Part shown: piece by piece, positions 33,241 to 44,666 of the stretch
Layout: each line of letters starts with the position of its first letter
Position numbering within the stretch: the stretch's first letter is position 1
Position numbers and translations under genes: made by a program
Notes under the pieces: generated by a model
Told to the model about the DNA's origin: nothing
Databases searched by the model: none
What the model saw: only the letters and a program-made list of their open reading frames with translations
DNA from: Lonicera japonica
Taxonomy: Eukaryota > Streptophyta > Magnoliopsida > Dipsacales > Caprifoliaceae
Length of the DNA stretch: 64,000 nt
Reading direction: 5' to 3'
Assembly (NCBI GenBank): GCA_021464415.1
Contig: CM038467.1
Location: 18,315,127-18,379,126, forward strand

Positions 33241-35789
33241 TTATCGACCATTTAGTGCCGCAAATTGAGCAAACATAGCAGTACCCGAATGCTGATCAAC
33301 AACCTGTACTTCCGCTGGGTTCCTATTATTCACCTCAGGCGTAGAAATAGGTCGGTTATCAGCACTACCAGTAGGGGTGGCAGGGGCAGGTGTAATCGTA
33401 GCCGGAGAGGCAGCAACAGCAAATGCCTTGTTTTCATCATCATTGGCCTTTCCTTGTGAAGAAGCTTCTTGCAGTTGCAAAGCATATTCTAAATTCCACA
33501 ACACATCGCCCATTGAAGGCCGATCGACCCCATATTCAGCCAAACACTTCTCTGCAGCTTCGGCAAATTTCTGCATAGATTCGGGATTAATACTTCCAGC
33601 TAGAGTTGGATCTATGATCTTGTTGAGCAAGCCTTTTCGCTTCCATTGCATTGCCCACTCAGCCAAGTTCACTTGTTCCCTCGGCAATGCCGGGTTAATT
33701 GCCGGCCTTGCACATAGTACCTCGAGCAATACTACTCCGAAAGAGTACACATCAGATTTATCTGTCAATTGTTGTTTTCTGAAGTACTCGGGGTCTAAAT
33801 ACCCAAAGCTTCCCTTCACTGCAGTGCTCACGTGCGTTTGACCCTCAGTTCCGGGCCCATCTTTAGATAGCCCGAAATCAGACATCTTGGCGATAAATTG
33901 CTCGTCAAGCAAAATGTTAGTGCTCTTTACATCGCGGTGGATTATTCCTCTAGATGCGCCGGTGTGGAGATAATGAAGCCCACGAGCTGCTCCGATGCTT
34001 ATCTCTAGCCTTTGCTTCCACGAGAGGGGTGGTAAGTTCTTTTCCGTACAAATGGTCTCTAAGCGGTCCATTAGACATGTACTCATAAACCAATATCATT
34101 TCCGAATTTTCGTCGCAATAACCGATTAGTGACACTAAATGGCGATGGCGAAGCTTCGACAGCATTTGAATCTCGGTTTGGAACTCAGTGATGCCTTGTT
34201 CGGATTGCGGATTCCCTCGCTTGATGGCCACTTTGAGCCCGTCATCAATCTCTGCAAGATAGACATTACCGAACCCTCCAACACCGATCACCGTGTTTGG
34301 GTCCCAGTTCTTGGTTGCTTCTTGCAACTCTACAAACGAGAGTACTCGACCGAGTCCCATTGATGATGAGATGAATGTGCTCTTGCGAGAACCCAAGTTA
34401 GTTTTGCTTGACATAAAGCTTGTTTCTCCGGCATGAAGAGGGAGAAGCCATGATGAAAAACTATTTCGCCTTTGCCAATCAGGAGGCCGTTTTTGCCACT
34501 TGACTGCCATAGCACCCAATCCCACAAATGCGCCGAACATCATTGCAAAACCGACTGCAGCAACAGTTCCACGGTGTCCATCAGCCGATCTACCATCCAC
34601 ACCAAACTCACCGTCTAAACTAGTTACCGTATTATTAATTTTCAATACCTCAACACCATTAAGAATTGCGTTCCTTGCCCCATTGGCATCATTCCTCGTT
34701 CCAATTTGAACAGTTAGTGGATTAGATACAAGGGAAGAGTTCACAACAAAGTCTTTATAGTACGCGCTTGCTAGTTCACCCGTGACAGTCGATAAATCTA
34801 GCCCTGAGATGGCCATTTTCCCAGCAATGTACACATTAAAATAAAGGTCGTTAAGTGCTTTGCTCACGATGTCACAAAAATGGAGACGAATAAAGTACGA
34901 AAATGATGTATCCACCTCAAAATTCCATGTTATATTGAAATTAGCACCACCAATATTAGCATCCCCCATCTCAACTGCGGATGCATACACTGCCGGTGGA
35001 GCGATAAGTGGAGACCCTCCTTGGGGGTACTTAACAACTTTTGGTGCAACAGAGACATTTTTACCCGCATTAGCAAGTTTAAGGTATAGATGGTCAGGGT
35101 TCCAAGTTCGTCCAAGGGTGTCATTTTGGACAGTGATTAACGAACCACCAACATTGAGGCGGTACATAACCTGGTAAGCGTAAGAGTTAAGCCCGGAAAT
35201 TTCTCCGATAGGGAAGAGGGTGGAACCCTTGTCACTAATCAACATATCGGGGGCAGAGACCACTTCGATGGCATTGATGAACGCTGACGAGTCCTTTGTG
35301 GGGGTGAATTTTAGAGAGAAACGCTCGTTGATCACATTTACAAGATACTCCTTGGCTTCAAATTTTGCCTCTTCTACGGCAAAGTCATGAAGTAGGACTA
35401 AATCACCTGAAGTAACGGAGAATTTCGAGTGTTGGAGATTGAACTCGCTGTTATTCACGGGGAAGAAATGGAGGCGAACCCAATGCCAACCCGGGGTCGC
35501 CATATGGAATGTGTAGGTAGCTTCTGTTACAAAGACTTTTGCGGTGAGGTAAATAGGTAATGGAACATCGGCCGATGGTACTGAAACTGCGATATCTCGT
35601 CCGCTGTAACTAAAATACTCTCTCGAGTTTTGGTCAGACAAGAAAACTCTCTTGTCAGGAATTGTTGTTTGGTTGGTTGCACCGCAATCGAGGAGATAAT
35701 TGTCTTTTGGGGTGAAGGAACCGGTCTTTGAAGGAGCATCGCCGAAGACGGCGATGAAGAGGTGGAGGAAAGACAAAAAGGATCACCAT
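33241..35789 (-). CDS. CrRLK1L receptor kinase, BUPS1/BUPS2 type (two apparent 1-nt indels)
   Basis: Malectin-like receptor kinase of the FERONIA family. The C-terminus [18 protein letters not shown] and the juxtamembrane [20 protein letters not shown] match Arabidopsis At4g39110/At2g21480 (BUPS1/2), which keep pollen tubes intact by sensing RALF peptides with ANXUR partners at the plasma membrane. Intronless, as usual. Domains: signal peptide, malectin-like ectodomain (about 25-400), TM near 407-430 ([16 protein letters not shown]), kinase with Gly loop GVGGFGNVY (near 502), HRDVKSTN and SDFGLSK. Two frame breaks. At 34040-34043 the A4 run shifts [13 protein letters not shown] (one A too many). 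At 35775-35779 the T5 run separates ATG 35789-35787 and MVIL from [13 protein letters not shown]. Allowing for both gives 849 codons including the stop (Arabidopsis about 870). Either assembly errors or a decayed gene. Confidence 0.9.
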
Positions 35790-37868
35790 TAATGAGGATG
35801 ATGGTTGTTTAAGAGTCCTTTAATTGTCTTTTCAATCTATAGACCCTCCTTGGTAAGGAGGACGAATCGAAAAGACTAAGGATTATAAGAGACAAGATAT
35901 ATCTTTTGCTATTATATTTTCGGCGTTTTCTGTGTTTTTTTTTTCTTTTTCCTTTTTTTTTTTTTGGTCTTAAAGATGAGTGGAGGTGTTAAATGTGAAT
36001 ATATTAATGCATCTGGATTTTGCCACTATTATCGCCATGTTTATGGTAGGAAAAGTTTTCTTTGTTTTGAAAAGTGGTAGCTTTTACACCTATTCTTGGT
36101 AACTACCAATTTACTAAAATAGAGGGATTAATGGCTAAAGTCACCTGAATTGGTCAAACACAATTCCTCTGCCCTTCTTGAGTTTTCACCCTCCTCTGCT
36201 TGGGTTTACATTTTGAAATCTATCGATGGAGGAAATTGTTTCAGAATTAAGAGAAAAAAACAAATAGAATAACAAGTTGATTTTATACATAATTTTGAAA
36301 GAGTTTTTAGAGATATCCAAGGAGCAAAACATCCCTTGAAATTAATCTGGGTCGAAAAATTAATCGAATAATTCAAATCATCAACCTTCAATTTAAATGA
36401 CCCAAGCCACTTTATGCTTTGCTTATCCAAAACAATTTTGTGAAACTGACTACGTTACGTTACTGCAAGAAAATAATATACTCTACACCAAATGCTAATT
36501 TTATTATGTAAATCTGAATTATTCTCTCTCTCTCTCTCTTATTATTTATTTCTTTCTCACGTAGCCCGTAGGATTTGAGTTTCATAGCATTCCTTCTCAC
36601 TGTGCACCGAAGGTAGCAAAACACCATCTTTATCTAGCCCATTGGTCGCCCTTTCGCTCTACTACTCGTATTCAATGACTTGACATTTAAATATTTTAGT
36701 ATAGTCCATGGTGTGGAATTGGCTCATTGGTGGCAGGAAGGTCAGGCAGATCGAGCCAACACAAAAAATGCTTGGGTCGAACCGGCCATTTCAGCAGGTT
36801 GGAGCAGCAATCCAAGGGCACAGATCAACCTAGCGAAAAAGGAGCTGGGTCAAGCCGCCTGTCTCAACATTGGTCACGTGCCACTAATTATATGTACATG
36901 CCTCGATGCTTTATTTCATGAGTTGTATCTTTCAGGTTGGGTTTAGAGAGATTTCTAAGAGAGCTCAAGGGAGATAAAGTTTGTAATAGGGTTTGTATTC
37001 CTTTAATCCAATTATCAATATAAGCCATCACTTTGGTGGATTAGTGGCAATTTTGCCGATACCACCCTATTTCCTAGTGTTATGCGTTGGTAAGTTGTTT
37101 TTCTTTTGTTCTCCATTAGTTTGGCGGTGCGGTTTCTTCATTTAATTTAGAGTATTCTGATCCTCCCCGGTTGTGCTTAGCTAGGTTTATAGCGGTATAG
37201 TTGCAACTATGCCCTTTCACTCGGCTACAAGTTTTCAATGACTAAAGTAAATTTAGTCCTTAAGTCACCCACTCACCCTTGTGCTTGCACAATGATGATC
37301 TTGATCTGAGTGGTAACTGGGTCCCATATCCAAGCCATAGCTGATACCAAAATGTTACGAACATGGTAGAACCAGTCACTGAAAATCAGACTTGGTATGT
37401 GCGTCTATGGAGTTACTATAAACCATTCTAAATTACCAACATAAAATAAAACTTTTGAGTGAATTTTTATCCACAAGAATACATCAATTACCAATATCTC
37501 CAATCATGTAATGAATATGAGTTTATTGTATTCAGAAAGTACAAGCTTTGGAGGATTAATGCAAGGTTGGCCATGATTCCACAAAATTTCGGTAAGTTCT
37601 AATAGTACCCTTCATAGGAGTACTTTCAAAAAACACCCCTATATTTTTGTAACTTTTCCCCTCCCACCTTCCCCAAATTCCTACTGTTAGAACAAAGCGC
37701 CTCCATTGGAGTCAATTTTCTGGATTCGCATCCTTGATTAATTATTGAAGTCAACTCCTGCTCGTCCATCTCGTCTCCAAACACTATTGGCAGTTAATAA
37801 ATATCTGAAGCCAAACATCTTAAGTGAAAGTTTCTTACCCTCTTATGGCGGGTGGATTCAGTGCAACT
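35790..37868. other. Intergenic; possible degraded LTR retroelement
   Basis: Promoter side of the kinase gene and 3' side of IMPL2. Around 36950-37355 there are LTR-like words (ATCAATATAAGCCATCACTT) and, on the minus strand, TAACA followed by TTTTGGTATCAG near 37340-37355, resembling an LTR end plus tRNA-Met primer site. No second LTR or polyprotein was found. The 88-codon frame at 36680-36946 is not recognised. Confidence 0.35.
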
Positions 37869-40800
37869 CTAATATTGCTGCCATTCTAGTGAATCCAAGG
37901 CTTGTTGGTGAAGGTGTTTATCCCCGGCTGCAATTACATTAAAACCTGTATATAGAAAAGAAGAAAAATGAAAATAAAATAAAAAATGTATGGCCTGTTA
38001 AATGAGCGAGGCAATTGAATTGAATCAGGCAGGTCATGTGAGATAAAAAGGGTGTTAAAGCATACTTAATGGGCGTGAATCTGAAGAAGCCTCCCACTGA
38101 AGTTGATGTCCTTTCCAATCGGTTATAACTCCACCAGCACCTTCTATCACCGGTATCAGTGAAAGGAAATCATATGGCTGAAAAAAACAAATTAAGATAT
38201 TATTATTTTCATAGCAGTAAAAACATAAATGTGTGCAAAAGGTTTTAACACACAGAAGCAAAAAGCAATGACCAATGAGGACTATTAGGTCCATATTATC
38301 CCATAAAACAGATGAGCTAGGATAAAAGTAAGATAGATACCTTGAGGCCAGATTCAATTACAAGATCCACAAAACCAGAGGCCAAAAGGGCATAGGCATA
38401 ACAATCGCAGCCGTATAGTGGCACTTTTACCTGTAGCCAAGTAAGATTTGAAATGTGAAAAAACAGAACTTCTGTATCAGCTTACGTACAGAGTACCAGT
38501 AATACAATTAGGCAATAAAAGTACTGCTGGAGTGCTGGTTACTGTGACTCAGACAACTTTGTTAGGTGAAAATGTTGTTATAAATAAAAATGGTTTTTGA
38601 AAATTAAATTACAAGAAAATACATGATCATGTGTCTCTTGTTTGGCAAGGTGAAAGAATGATTTTTACATTCACATTACCAATTTATACAATAATTAACA
38701 CTAAGCATACAGTGTCTTTCACAAAAATGCAACTCAGGGGGTTATGTTGACAGACCTTATTTCTAACTCGAGCAAATGCAACTTCAGCGTCTCCACTGAA
38801 CAGATGTGGACTAGTCGTGTACCTGAATTAGACAATAAGAAAAAGATTGTCATAACTTACTATAAATATCTATAATTCACATAACTTGCATATGAAGTAA
38901 CAATGGAATTTAATGATATTGCAGTCGAAAAGGGAAAACATACAGATAAGCTTGTGAAAGTTTTGCACACTTGCGCGTAGAAGCTTCTTGCCCATTCAAC
39001 ACAGTTCTCCTTCCAGTTATCCCAACCCATCTTTCTCTTAACACAGGCTGATCAATTATGCCAAGTATCTGAAATGCACTTGACAGAGCTCTTATAGATA
39101 TTAGATATGTAACTGTTTGCCCCTCAAAGAGGTTTACGTGGAAACTAATCGCGAAAAGAATTCATATAAACTCCTTTTATATACTTTAGGGAAATCACTA
39201 AGGTCCTTGCCTAAGTATTTAATAACTACAGATAAATCAGATCTAATATCCGTAACTTCTCTCAAAACTTGATATAACTACTACACATGGTACTATAGTA
39301 GGTCACATGGCTCGTATGACTTTTTTCTCTGTCGCTGTAATACACTAATATCTAATGCGCTAACCAAATGAATATTCATGCATTTTGATTCAAAACTAGC
39401 TAGGTTGCTGGTGATTCATACCGGTTTGCCTCTGTGTAACAGCGCAATGAGAGTGCCAAACAAGGGTTTCCCTGGGAATTGGGAAATAATAGAAGCTCAA
39501 AATCAATAAACTTTGGCAAAGTTCAAAATTGATGACAACACATTCATAAGGAATATGTAGACGTAGATACCAGTAATGAAACTTTTTGTCCCGTCTATGG
39601 GATCTAAGACCCAAACATAGTCAGCAAACTTCTCTTTACACCTCCAACCATTCTCCTCCCCGTAACTGCAACCACATTCTACCATAGTTTTAGCAAACAA
39701 AAACAGAAACAATGACTCCCATTAAGAATCCAACATTGAAAAAGGAAATCAAAAATCAGTTTGTGCTGTTTGGTTTACCAAAAGGGAGGTAAGAAGATAA
39801 AAAGGTTTTCTTATTTAACAACTAAATTAAAACAAAGGTCGCATTTGGACGTCCGTCAAACAGTATATTAGGCAATTTTACTAAGATTTTTAGTTTTTTA
39901 CATTTATTTATGTTTGGTTGTGAAAATTGAACAATTGTAAATATGATAATTCAAGTTGATTAATAAAAACTGAAATTAAGTCATTTTAAAATTTGTAGTT
40001 ACCTAATTCTAAAACTAGGGAACTCACTCCAATTCTACAATCCGAGGAATTTAAACATGTTTTTATTTTTACATTTACAAACTCTTATTCAATTCTTCCA
40101 AACACTCCATGTACTAAAATTGAATTATTTATAACAGCGTAAATATACAAATCATTAATTGAAAATGAAACAATTTTAAAAGGATATGCCAATTAGCACT
40201 CCTTGAGTACCTTAGCGCTCTAAAGGTGTCTTCAATGCATAGTGTCAAAGATAATTTTGGAGTGCTAGAGCACTCATTTGTAGTATTAATAGCCACGCGC
40301 TTTTAAAAATAGGTGATTTGCACAACCAAACAGGCCAAAGTATTTTATCTTATTTAGCGAACAAATAGTTTGAGAAAATTATTTGAACCATCCCTATCAG
40401 CCAAATATCCTTCTTTCAGTCAATTTTTCATACAATTTCTGGGGAACCAAACAGAGAATCCACGATACACAACTTACATTGCATGATTAGGAAAATTCTC
40501 TTGGATGACTGAAATCATCGCACCTTCGGCCTCTCGATCAGCAATTGTCACAGGACCTAAAACCAAATCATTGAAACCACAAAATCATCACAACTTAACC
40601 CTAAACGTAAACTAAAAAGCTCAAAAATTCTAAAACCTTACTGGAATCTTCCTTGTCGAGAATCTCAAACTTTTTGCGGAAATACTTCCGAATGACTTCC
40701 CCGGCGGCATCAGCGAGTTTGTTGGCGACATCGGCGAACAGGTTAAGGTCGTGATCTTGGAAGGGCATTGAACTTAGGGTTGATCGAGTGCAGGAAGAGG

Positions 40801-40966
40801 TTAGCGTAGAATTGAATTTCAGAGAGAGGGGGAAATTGAGGGGTGAGCGAGAGGATGTGAAGATGGTAATGTTGTTTAAGGATGGGAGTGAAGAATGGTT
40901 TGATGAGAGAGGAAGAAGTTGGGTGGAGTGGTTTAGAGAGAGAAAGTGAGGCTGAAGAAGAGGCAT
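37869..40966 (-). CDS. HISN7: Histidinol-phosphatase, IMPL2/HISN7, chloroplast
   Basis: Member of the inositol monophosphatase-like Mg2+ phosphatase family. The plant IMPL2 enzyme dephosphorylates histidinol-phosphate in plastidial histidine synthesis. Nine exons (5' to 3'): 40642-40966, 40478-40556, 39571-39665, 39422-39471, 38944-39068, 38756-38822, 38341-38430, 38066-38177 and 37869-37945. All phases agree, giving 339 aa (Arabidopsis 346). The first ~75 residues are Ser/Leu-rich without acidic residues, as in a transit peptide. The start at MPLLQPHFLSLN is chosen over upstream in-frame codons for that reason. Motifs: GEVIRKYFRKKF, PVTIADREAE, the metal-site GEENGW and WVLDPIDGTKSFITGKP, the second metal motif PYDFLSLIPVIEGAGG, then ITDWKG. 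It ends DSLEWQQY. No frame defects are seen. Confidence 0.95.
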
Positions 40967-41125
40967 TGCAGATTTGCAGGGTTTTTTTTTTTTTTTTTTG
41001 GGTCTAATTTGCAGGGGGTTTAGAGAAATGAAATTTTGTGCAGGGGAAGTTGTACAGAGACAGGACCGAAGCCCGATCAAAGTGATAAACCCTCTTTCTC
41101 CAGTAGAAAGCAATTTTGAGAATAT

Positions 41126-41158
41126 AATATATTAATATATATATATATATATATATAT
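41126..41158. repeat. (TA)n microsatellite
   Basis: About a dozen TA dinucleotides upstream of the IMPL2 start. Confidence 0.9.
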
Positions 41159-41558
41159 CTAAGAGAAAGAATCTTAAGTGGATCAATGTTTTTGTCTTTA
41201 AATGTTGATCGGTCATTTTGAGGAGGTAAACGGATGATTTTTTTGATGAAACTTGGTGAAGATGATCTCCATGATTAGTAGATCACCTCTGCCAATTTTC
41301 ATCGAAAAATTCAATCAGGAAATGAGTTAACTAAAAAATTGATATATATGTGCATTTTTAGCTGTTAAAATTTAAGATGTTTAGCTAACTTACTTCCCGC
41401 TTGAATTTTTCGATGAAAATTGCCAGAGATGATCTACTAATCATGGAGATCATCTTCACCAAGTTTTATAAAAATATTCGTCTGTTTACCCCCTTAAAAT
41501 GATTGGTCCACATTTAAGGACCAAAAAATGGGTCCTCTTTAGATCTTTCCCATATATA

Positions 41559-42564
41559 TCTATATCATAAAATATCGTGTTTGACCAAAATTTTTTCTAA
41601 AAAATATAAGAATTTAATGATTAAAAATACACATGTTATGGTGTGCATTAGTTTTATATCATTAGATGAGTTTTATACACACATTAAAATGTCACATCAA
41701 AGTTGAAACACTCATCTATATTATAAAACGTTGTGTTTGACTAGAATTTTCTCTAAAAAGTATAAGAATCTAATGGTTAAAAATACACATGTTATGGTGT
41801 GCATTAATTTTATACCATTGGATGAGTTTTATACACACATTAAGATGTCACATCAAAGTTGAAACACTCACACCAATAATATACACACAATAAACTCTCA
41901 TATACTAATAATTTTGTCTATATTAAAAATGTCATAACTTAAAATAAAAAATTCAAAATTTAATATGTAAAATCTACTAATCAAGATCAATTAAACAATA
42001 TCCATCATGACTATATAATTATTCAAAAAAAAATCAAGAAAAATTATTGTGTAACATTTAAGGACGTACGTTATGTGTTCATACATTATTAATCATCTCA
42101 ACCTGTCATTTTTAGGACGTACGTTACGTTGTTTGATTATGATTAAAAAAACTTTTTAGAAAATTAAAAACAAGTCGGTCTAACCCGGTATACTTTTAGT
42201 TTTTTCAACATAAAGATATATTGAACTTATGTTTCAGTTGTTTACAACGTTAGACTAAACTAGACAATGAGCTTAAAATAGACTGATTGATTTTGTTGTT
42301 ACGTGGTTGGATTATGATTAAAAGACTCTTTAAAAAATTAAAAACAAGCCGGTCAAATCCGGTATACTTTTAGTTTTTTTAGTATGAAAATATATTCAAC
42401 TTACGTTTCAGTTATTCACAACGTTAGACTAGACTAGACTAGACAATGGGCTCAAAATAGACTGATTGATTTTGTCAGTTTAAATTCGTCACATGTTAAT
42501 TTTTTTATCTTATTATTAGATTTTTTTTTATTTTACCGTGCCGGATGGCACGGGTATACCCTAA
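41559..42564 (+). mobile_element. Non-autonomous Helitron with two tandem 5' ends
   Basis: The 3' end is a 7-bp stem (CCGTGCC / GGCACGG, loop GGAT) at 42536-42553 followed by GTATACCCTAA ending at 42564 and then T. The 5' end TCTATATCATAAAATA at 41559 follows an A. A second 5'-end copy, TCTATATTATAAAACG, begins at 41715, also after an A, 156 bp downstream; the two copies match for about 155 bp. A further pair of diverged direct repeats (about 42100-42290 and 42300-42480) lies before the 3' end. No Rep/helicase is encoded. Confidence 0.8.
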
Positions 42565-42732
42565 TTTTTTTATAAAAAAGAAAGAAAGGAACGAAATCTC
42601 CTTCACTTTTCGCGAGGCTCCAATTCAGATACGTCTTGAATTTGTTCAAGTGCAATTTTGAGTTTATGGTCCCAAGTTTAGAATCTTTAGCAATTTATTT
42701 CTTGTAATTTGTGTTTGGGGTGGTTTTAAAAA

Positions 42733-44658
42733 GGGTGGTGCTATTGCCACCCCAAAAACTTCTTGCTTCCACCCTCACTAAAAAAAAGGTCTAAACTTTT
42801 ATTTCTACCACATTCAATTAATCATTTTCAACCAACTAATTACTCATTAACATTTTATTATTCCATCATCTTCTTCTTCCTCTTCCTTTTCCTCTTCATC
42901 TTCTCCTATTCTTCTTCTTCTTCTTCTTCTTCCTCTTCCTCTTCCTCTTCTTCTTCTTCTTCTTCTCTATGGTTTTTACTCAATGGTTAATAATTAATAA
43001 AAATTCAGATCTAATTAACTCATTTTATCTCATTCAATTTTTTTTTCAAAAGCCAATAAAAATTCAAAAGTAACTCACAAAAACACACAAAGTCTTTATT
43101 GATATAACACAAAAAAAACCCTTAAGTTGTAGAGAATGGTAGAGAATAGCGAATCAAGGATTATCAAGGTAGAAAAACCTAATGAATGAGAGATATGTTT
43201 GTTTTTATTATGTTTAATGTTTATTTTCTTTAGTTAATATATAAAAAAAATTGTACCAACAAAACGAATTAAAACAGCAGAATAGGTTACCTCGGTTAAG
43301 GAAAATCAAAATTTGAGCACTTGTTCGATTTTTGGTGACCGAATATGTCATATGAAGATGTGAAGGAGAATGATATTTCGGTTCTATAGAACCAACATTT
43401 ATCATTTTTCTCGGTCCGTAATGGTCGAATACATGCCTATTACTCATCTTTTAGGGACCGAAGTAGTAAAAAAAATTCTAAAGGGTTATATTCTTCTCCA
43501 AATACCTCAGTCTTTAGGAATTGAGGTATTAATACATATCAACTATATATTAGTCACATGGAAATTTACTAGATTTGTTTATGTGCAAAAATATCCCAAA
43601 ATTCAAAATGTGTTCACATGTTTAATGAGCATATTATTGAATTAGAGCCCCCGAATTCAAAGTTCAAACGATGTAATTTTTCATTTTTCATGAAATTCTA
43701 AGGATGTAATTTTTTTGTATATGAATGACAATAATTTTTAGTAACTTGATTAAATTTGATCACAGAGAATCGACCATTATCCATTTTTTTTGGATTAAAT
43801 TCGATTTTTTTTAGTAATTTGATTATATTCCAAACAACTTCGATTCTAGGAGACTGAGCAATTTGATGAACTTCGGTCCTAAGAAACTGAAATTATTTAA
43901 AATACTCGGTTGTTAGAGACCGATGTAAGGTCCCGAGAGCTAAAAATATAGTCCAAAATACCTCGATTGTGATGGACCAAGGAAGTGGATGAATCCCGGT
44001 CATAGGGAGCCAAAATTATTCTCAATACTTGGTTGCTAGAGGCCGATGTAAGGTCCCGAGAACTAAAATATGATACGAGAAGGCCTCAGTTGTAAGGGAC
44101 CAATGAGTTTGATGAGTTTCGGTCATAGGGAACCGACATTAGCCAAAATAGTGTCGTTTTCAACAAATATCAGTGTTGAACAAAAAAAAAATAGTCACAA
44201 AAAAATTTGAGTCAATGGTTGAATAATTTTATTAACTCTCCAATGTGTTAAGAAAACGAAATGAATAAGAATTTTCAATTCTTTCTTCTCTACCATTCTC
44301 TATAACTTAGAATTTCTTTGTGTTGCATTAAGGATAAAGGGATGCAAAAATTTAAAAATCATTGTTGAGAAGAAGAAGAATTAATGATTAATTATAATTA
44401 GTTTGTATTGCATTAAGGGTAAATGAATGTAAAATTTTAGAAATCATTTTTAAGAAGAAAAAGAAGAAAAATGATGACGAAGGAGGAGGAAGATTAATGA
44501 TTAATGGTTAATTATAATTAATCATTAATCTATATATATTAAAATGGGAGTGGTAAAGGAAGTAATGGGAGTGTTGATGAGTAAAAGAGAGTTGGTGGGA
44601 ATGATAATGAGAGTGGGAGTGATACCAAGTATATATTAGGGTGAAAATTGCACCACCC
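42733..44658. mobile_element. TIR transposon with GGGTGGTGC ends
   Basis: Left end GGGTGGTGCTATTGCCACCC, right end the inverse of GGGTGGTGCAATTTTCACCC. Both sides carry TTTAAAAA (42725-42732 and 44659-44666). The inside (43300-44160) repeats CGGTC...GGGACCGA words in both orientations, as in CACTA or Mutator non-autonomous elements. The ends resemble those of the 49685-50000 MITE, favouring Mutator. A (TTC)n tract lies at about 42910-42966. No transposase is recognised. Confidence 0.72.
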
Positions 44659-44666
44659 TTTAAAAA

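Noticed and set aside
33377..33841. 154-codon plus-strand ORF within the kinase gene
   Set aside because: Antisense shadow of the kinase domain, with no domain of its own.
36680..36946. 88-codon ORF between the kinase and IMPL2
   Set aside because: No recognisable family or splice context; more likely a retroelement remnant.
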